DNA of 5,407 bases from contig JAFEEV010000249.1 of assembly GCA_018240935.1 (NCBI GenBank), forward strand, positions 1-5,407. The letters are read 5' to 3'. The position numbers were made by a program, and so were the translations under genes. Position 1 is the first letter of the stretch, and every line of letters begins with the position of its first letter. This document shows positions 4,361-5,407 of this stretch, one piece after another. Source of the stretch: Pseudomonadota bacterium (GTDB taxonomy: Bacteria; Pseudomonadota; Gammaproteobacteria; Burkholderiales; Nitrosomonadaceae). A model generated the notes under the pieces. It did not search any database and was not told the DNA's origin. It saw only the letters and a program-made list of their open reading frames with translations.

Positions 4361-5407
4361 ATGTTTAAGGATATGACAGTGAAAACTGAGCTGATTATCG
4401 TAATCGGCCTTCTGTCGGTATTGCTGATTGCTATCGGCGCGCTGGGTTTGCATGGGATAAAGCAATCGAATGAAGGATTAAGAACGGTCTATCAAGACCG
4501 CACAGTACCTGCCGTCGACCTGGCGACGATTAACGATATATGGGAAATTGTGCGTAAGAACGCAACCATTGTGGTAACCACAAAAAGCATGGAGTTTGCG
4601 AAAGAGAAATTGGAAGAAACTTCGCAAACGATTAAACGTGCTGAAGAAATTTGGGCAAGATTCATGTTAACCGAATTGGCTGCCGAGGAAGCGCTGCTTG
4701 CCAAGGAAAAATTGCGATTGCATGCCGCCTATGTAGCGTCAGTCAATAAAGTATTCGGGATGGCAATGGCCGGGGATTTCGACGGCGCGGCAAAAAGCCT
4801 TAAAGAAGAAGCCGAGCCGCTGTTTTACCGCTTGCATGAAACAATCTACAGCATGATTACTTTGCAAGGCAAAGTCGCTGCCGATGAGTACGGCGGCGCG
4901 GTAAGCAATTACAACTCCATTTTCATGATCATGGTTGTTACCATTAGCGTGGGTGTGCTGTTTGCATGTGTGCTCGGGTACATTCTGCTGCGCGGCATTG
5001 TGAACCCGCTGCACGAAGCGATCGCCATTGCCAATGCGGTTGCTGCCGGTGATTTGTCCACCCGGATCGAGCCGCGTTCAACGGTAAATGGATTCGGACG
5101 TTTGATCAATGCGCTGAAAGCAATGAACGATAACTTGGTCGATTTGGTCGGGAAAGTGCGGCTGGATGCCAATCAGATCAGGACTGCGGCCGGTGAAATC
5201 GCATCGGGCAGCTCGGATTTAAGCCATCGTACTGAAGAGCAGGCGTCCAGTCTGGAAGAAACGGCAAGTTCTATGGAAGAGCTGACCTCGACCGTCAAAC
5301 AAAATGCGGACAACGCGCGCCAGGCTAATCAACTGGCCGCGGGCGCCTCGGAAGTTGCGGTGAAGGGAGGAGCGGTGGTCGGCCAGGTGGTGCATACCAT
5401 GAATTCG
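4361..5407 (+). CDS. Methyl-accepting chemotaxis protein, 5' part (3' end outside window)
   Basis: A transmembrane chemoreceptor that senses ligands in the periplasm and controls the CheA kinase through CheW; 349 codons are present and the frame runs off the right edge. Seen: TM1 at about 10-30; a mostly helical periplasmic region at about 31-186, consistent with a Tar-like four-helix bundle (4HB_MCP) sensor; TM2 at about 187-210; a HAMP domain at about 211-263 starting RGIVNPL; then the start of the cytoplasmic signalling helix with the first methylation region RTEEQASSLEETASSMEEL at 290-308. The conserved hairpin tip that contacts CheA/CheW and the C-terminus are missing only because the window ends. 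The HAMP second-helix DExG motif reads NGFG (243-246), lacking the usual Glu. AGGAG at 4350-4354 lies six bases before the ATG. The ligand cannot be told. An AT-rich leader with an operator-like dyad lies upstream. Confidence 0.93.
   Translation, partial: MFKDMTVKTELIIVIGLLSVLLIAIGALGLHGIKQSNEGLRTVYQDRTVPAVDLATINDIWEIVRKNATIVVTTKSMEFAKEKLEETSQTIKRAEEIWARFMLTELAAEEALLAKEKLRLHAAYVASVNKVFGMAMAGDFDGAAKSLKEEAEPLFYRLHETIYSMITLQGKVAADEYGGAVSNYNSIFMIMVVTISVGVLFACVLGYILLRGIVNPLHEAIAIANAVAAGDLSTRIEPRSTVNGFGRLINALKAMNDNLVDLVGKVRLDANQIRTAAGEIASGSSDLSHRTEEQASSLEETASSMEELTSTVKQNADNARQANQLAAGASEVAVKGGAVVGQVVHTMNS

Noticed and set aside
4492..5172. Several minus-strand open frames opposite the chemoreceptor
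   Set aside because: The plus strand encodes a coherent receptor with membrane, HAMP and methylation regions; the antisense frames have no supporting features.

Overview
The window looks like a chromosomal segment of a betaproteobacterium, most likely an ammonia oxidiser of the Nitrosomonas group. This rests on a His-rich secreted protein resembling SmbP, the small metal-binding protein known from Nitrosomonas europaea, and on the general look of the proteins and intergenic DNA. The assignment is inferred from protein character, not from a search.

Layout, left to right. (1) The 3' two thirds of gluQ (glutamyl-Q tRNA(Asp) synthetase), entering from the left edge. (2) A compact three-gene same-strand cluster at 779-2949: an NDH-2-like FAD/NAD(P) oxidoreductase with a GTG start, an SRPBCC-fold small protein, and a stand-alone short LOV blue-light receptor. 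The gaps are 24 and 50 nt and each gene has its own Shine-Dalgarno sequence, so co-transcription is likely. (3) A 148-bp MITE-like palindromic element at 2961-3108, with 19-bp perfect terminal inverted repeats that include a CTAG at each end. (4) An smbP-like gene for a secreted His-rich metal-binding protein. (5) A convergent gene for an 80-residue, two-helix membrane protein of unknown function, separated from smbP by an imperfect hairpin. (6) A 495-nt gene-free stretch: a short GC-richer patch that may be a decayed coding remnant, then a very AT-rich leader with a perfect 8-bp dyad and repeated TTTGCGA half-sites. (7) The 5' part of a methyl-accepting chemotaxis protein (4HB sensor, HAMP, first methylation helix), cut by the right edge.

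How the genes may work together. The most interesting unit is the oxidoreductase-SRPBCC-LOV cluster, in which a photoreceptor with no output domain sits with a flavoprotein dehydrogenase and a small hydrophobic-ligand-type protein. The LOV protein keeps the photoactive Cys and the flavin-ring contacts but lacks three of the four phosphate-contacting arginines of slow-cycling short LOV proteins, which predicts fast dark recovery. The oxidoreductase keeps both dinucleotide-binding folds but has lost two residues characteristic of canonical NDH-2 (Glu of TGxE, last Gln of AQxAxQ), so it may not be an ordinary NADH:quinone reductase. Any light-redox link is a hypothesis from gene order. SmbP (metal handling in the periplasm) and the chemoreceptor appear to be independent units.
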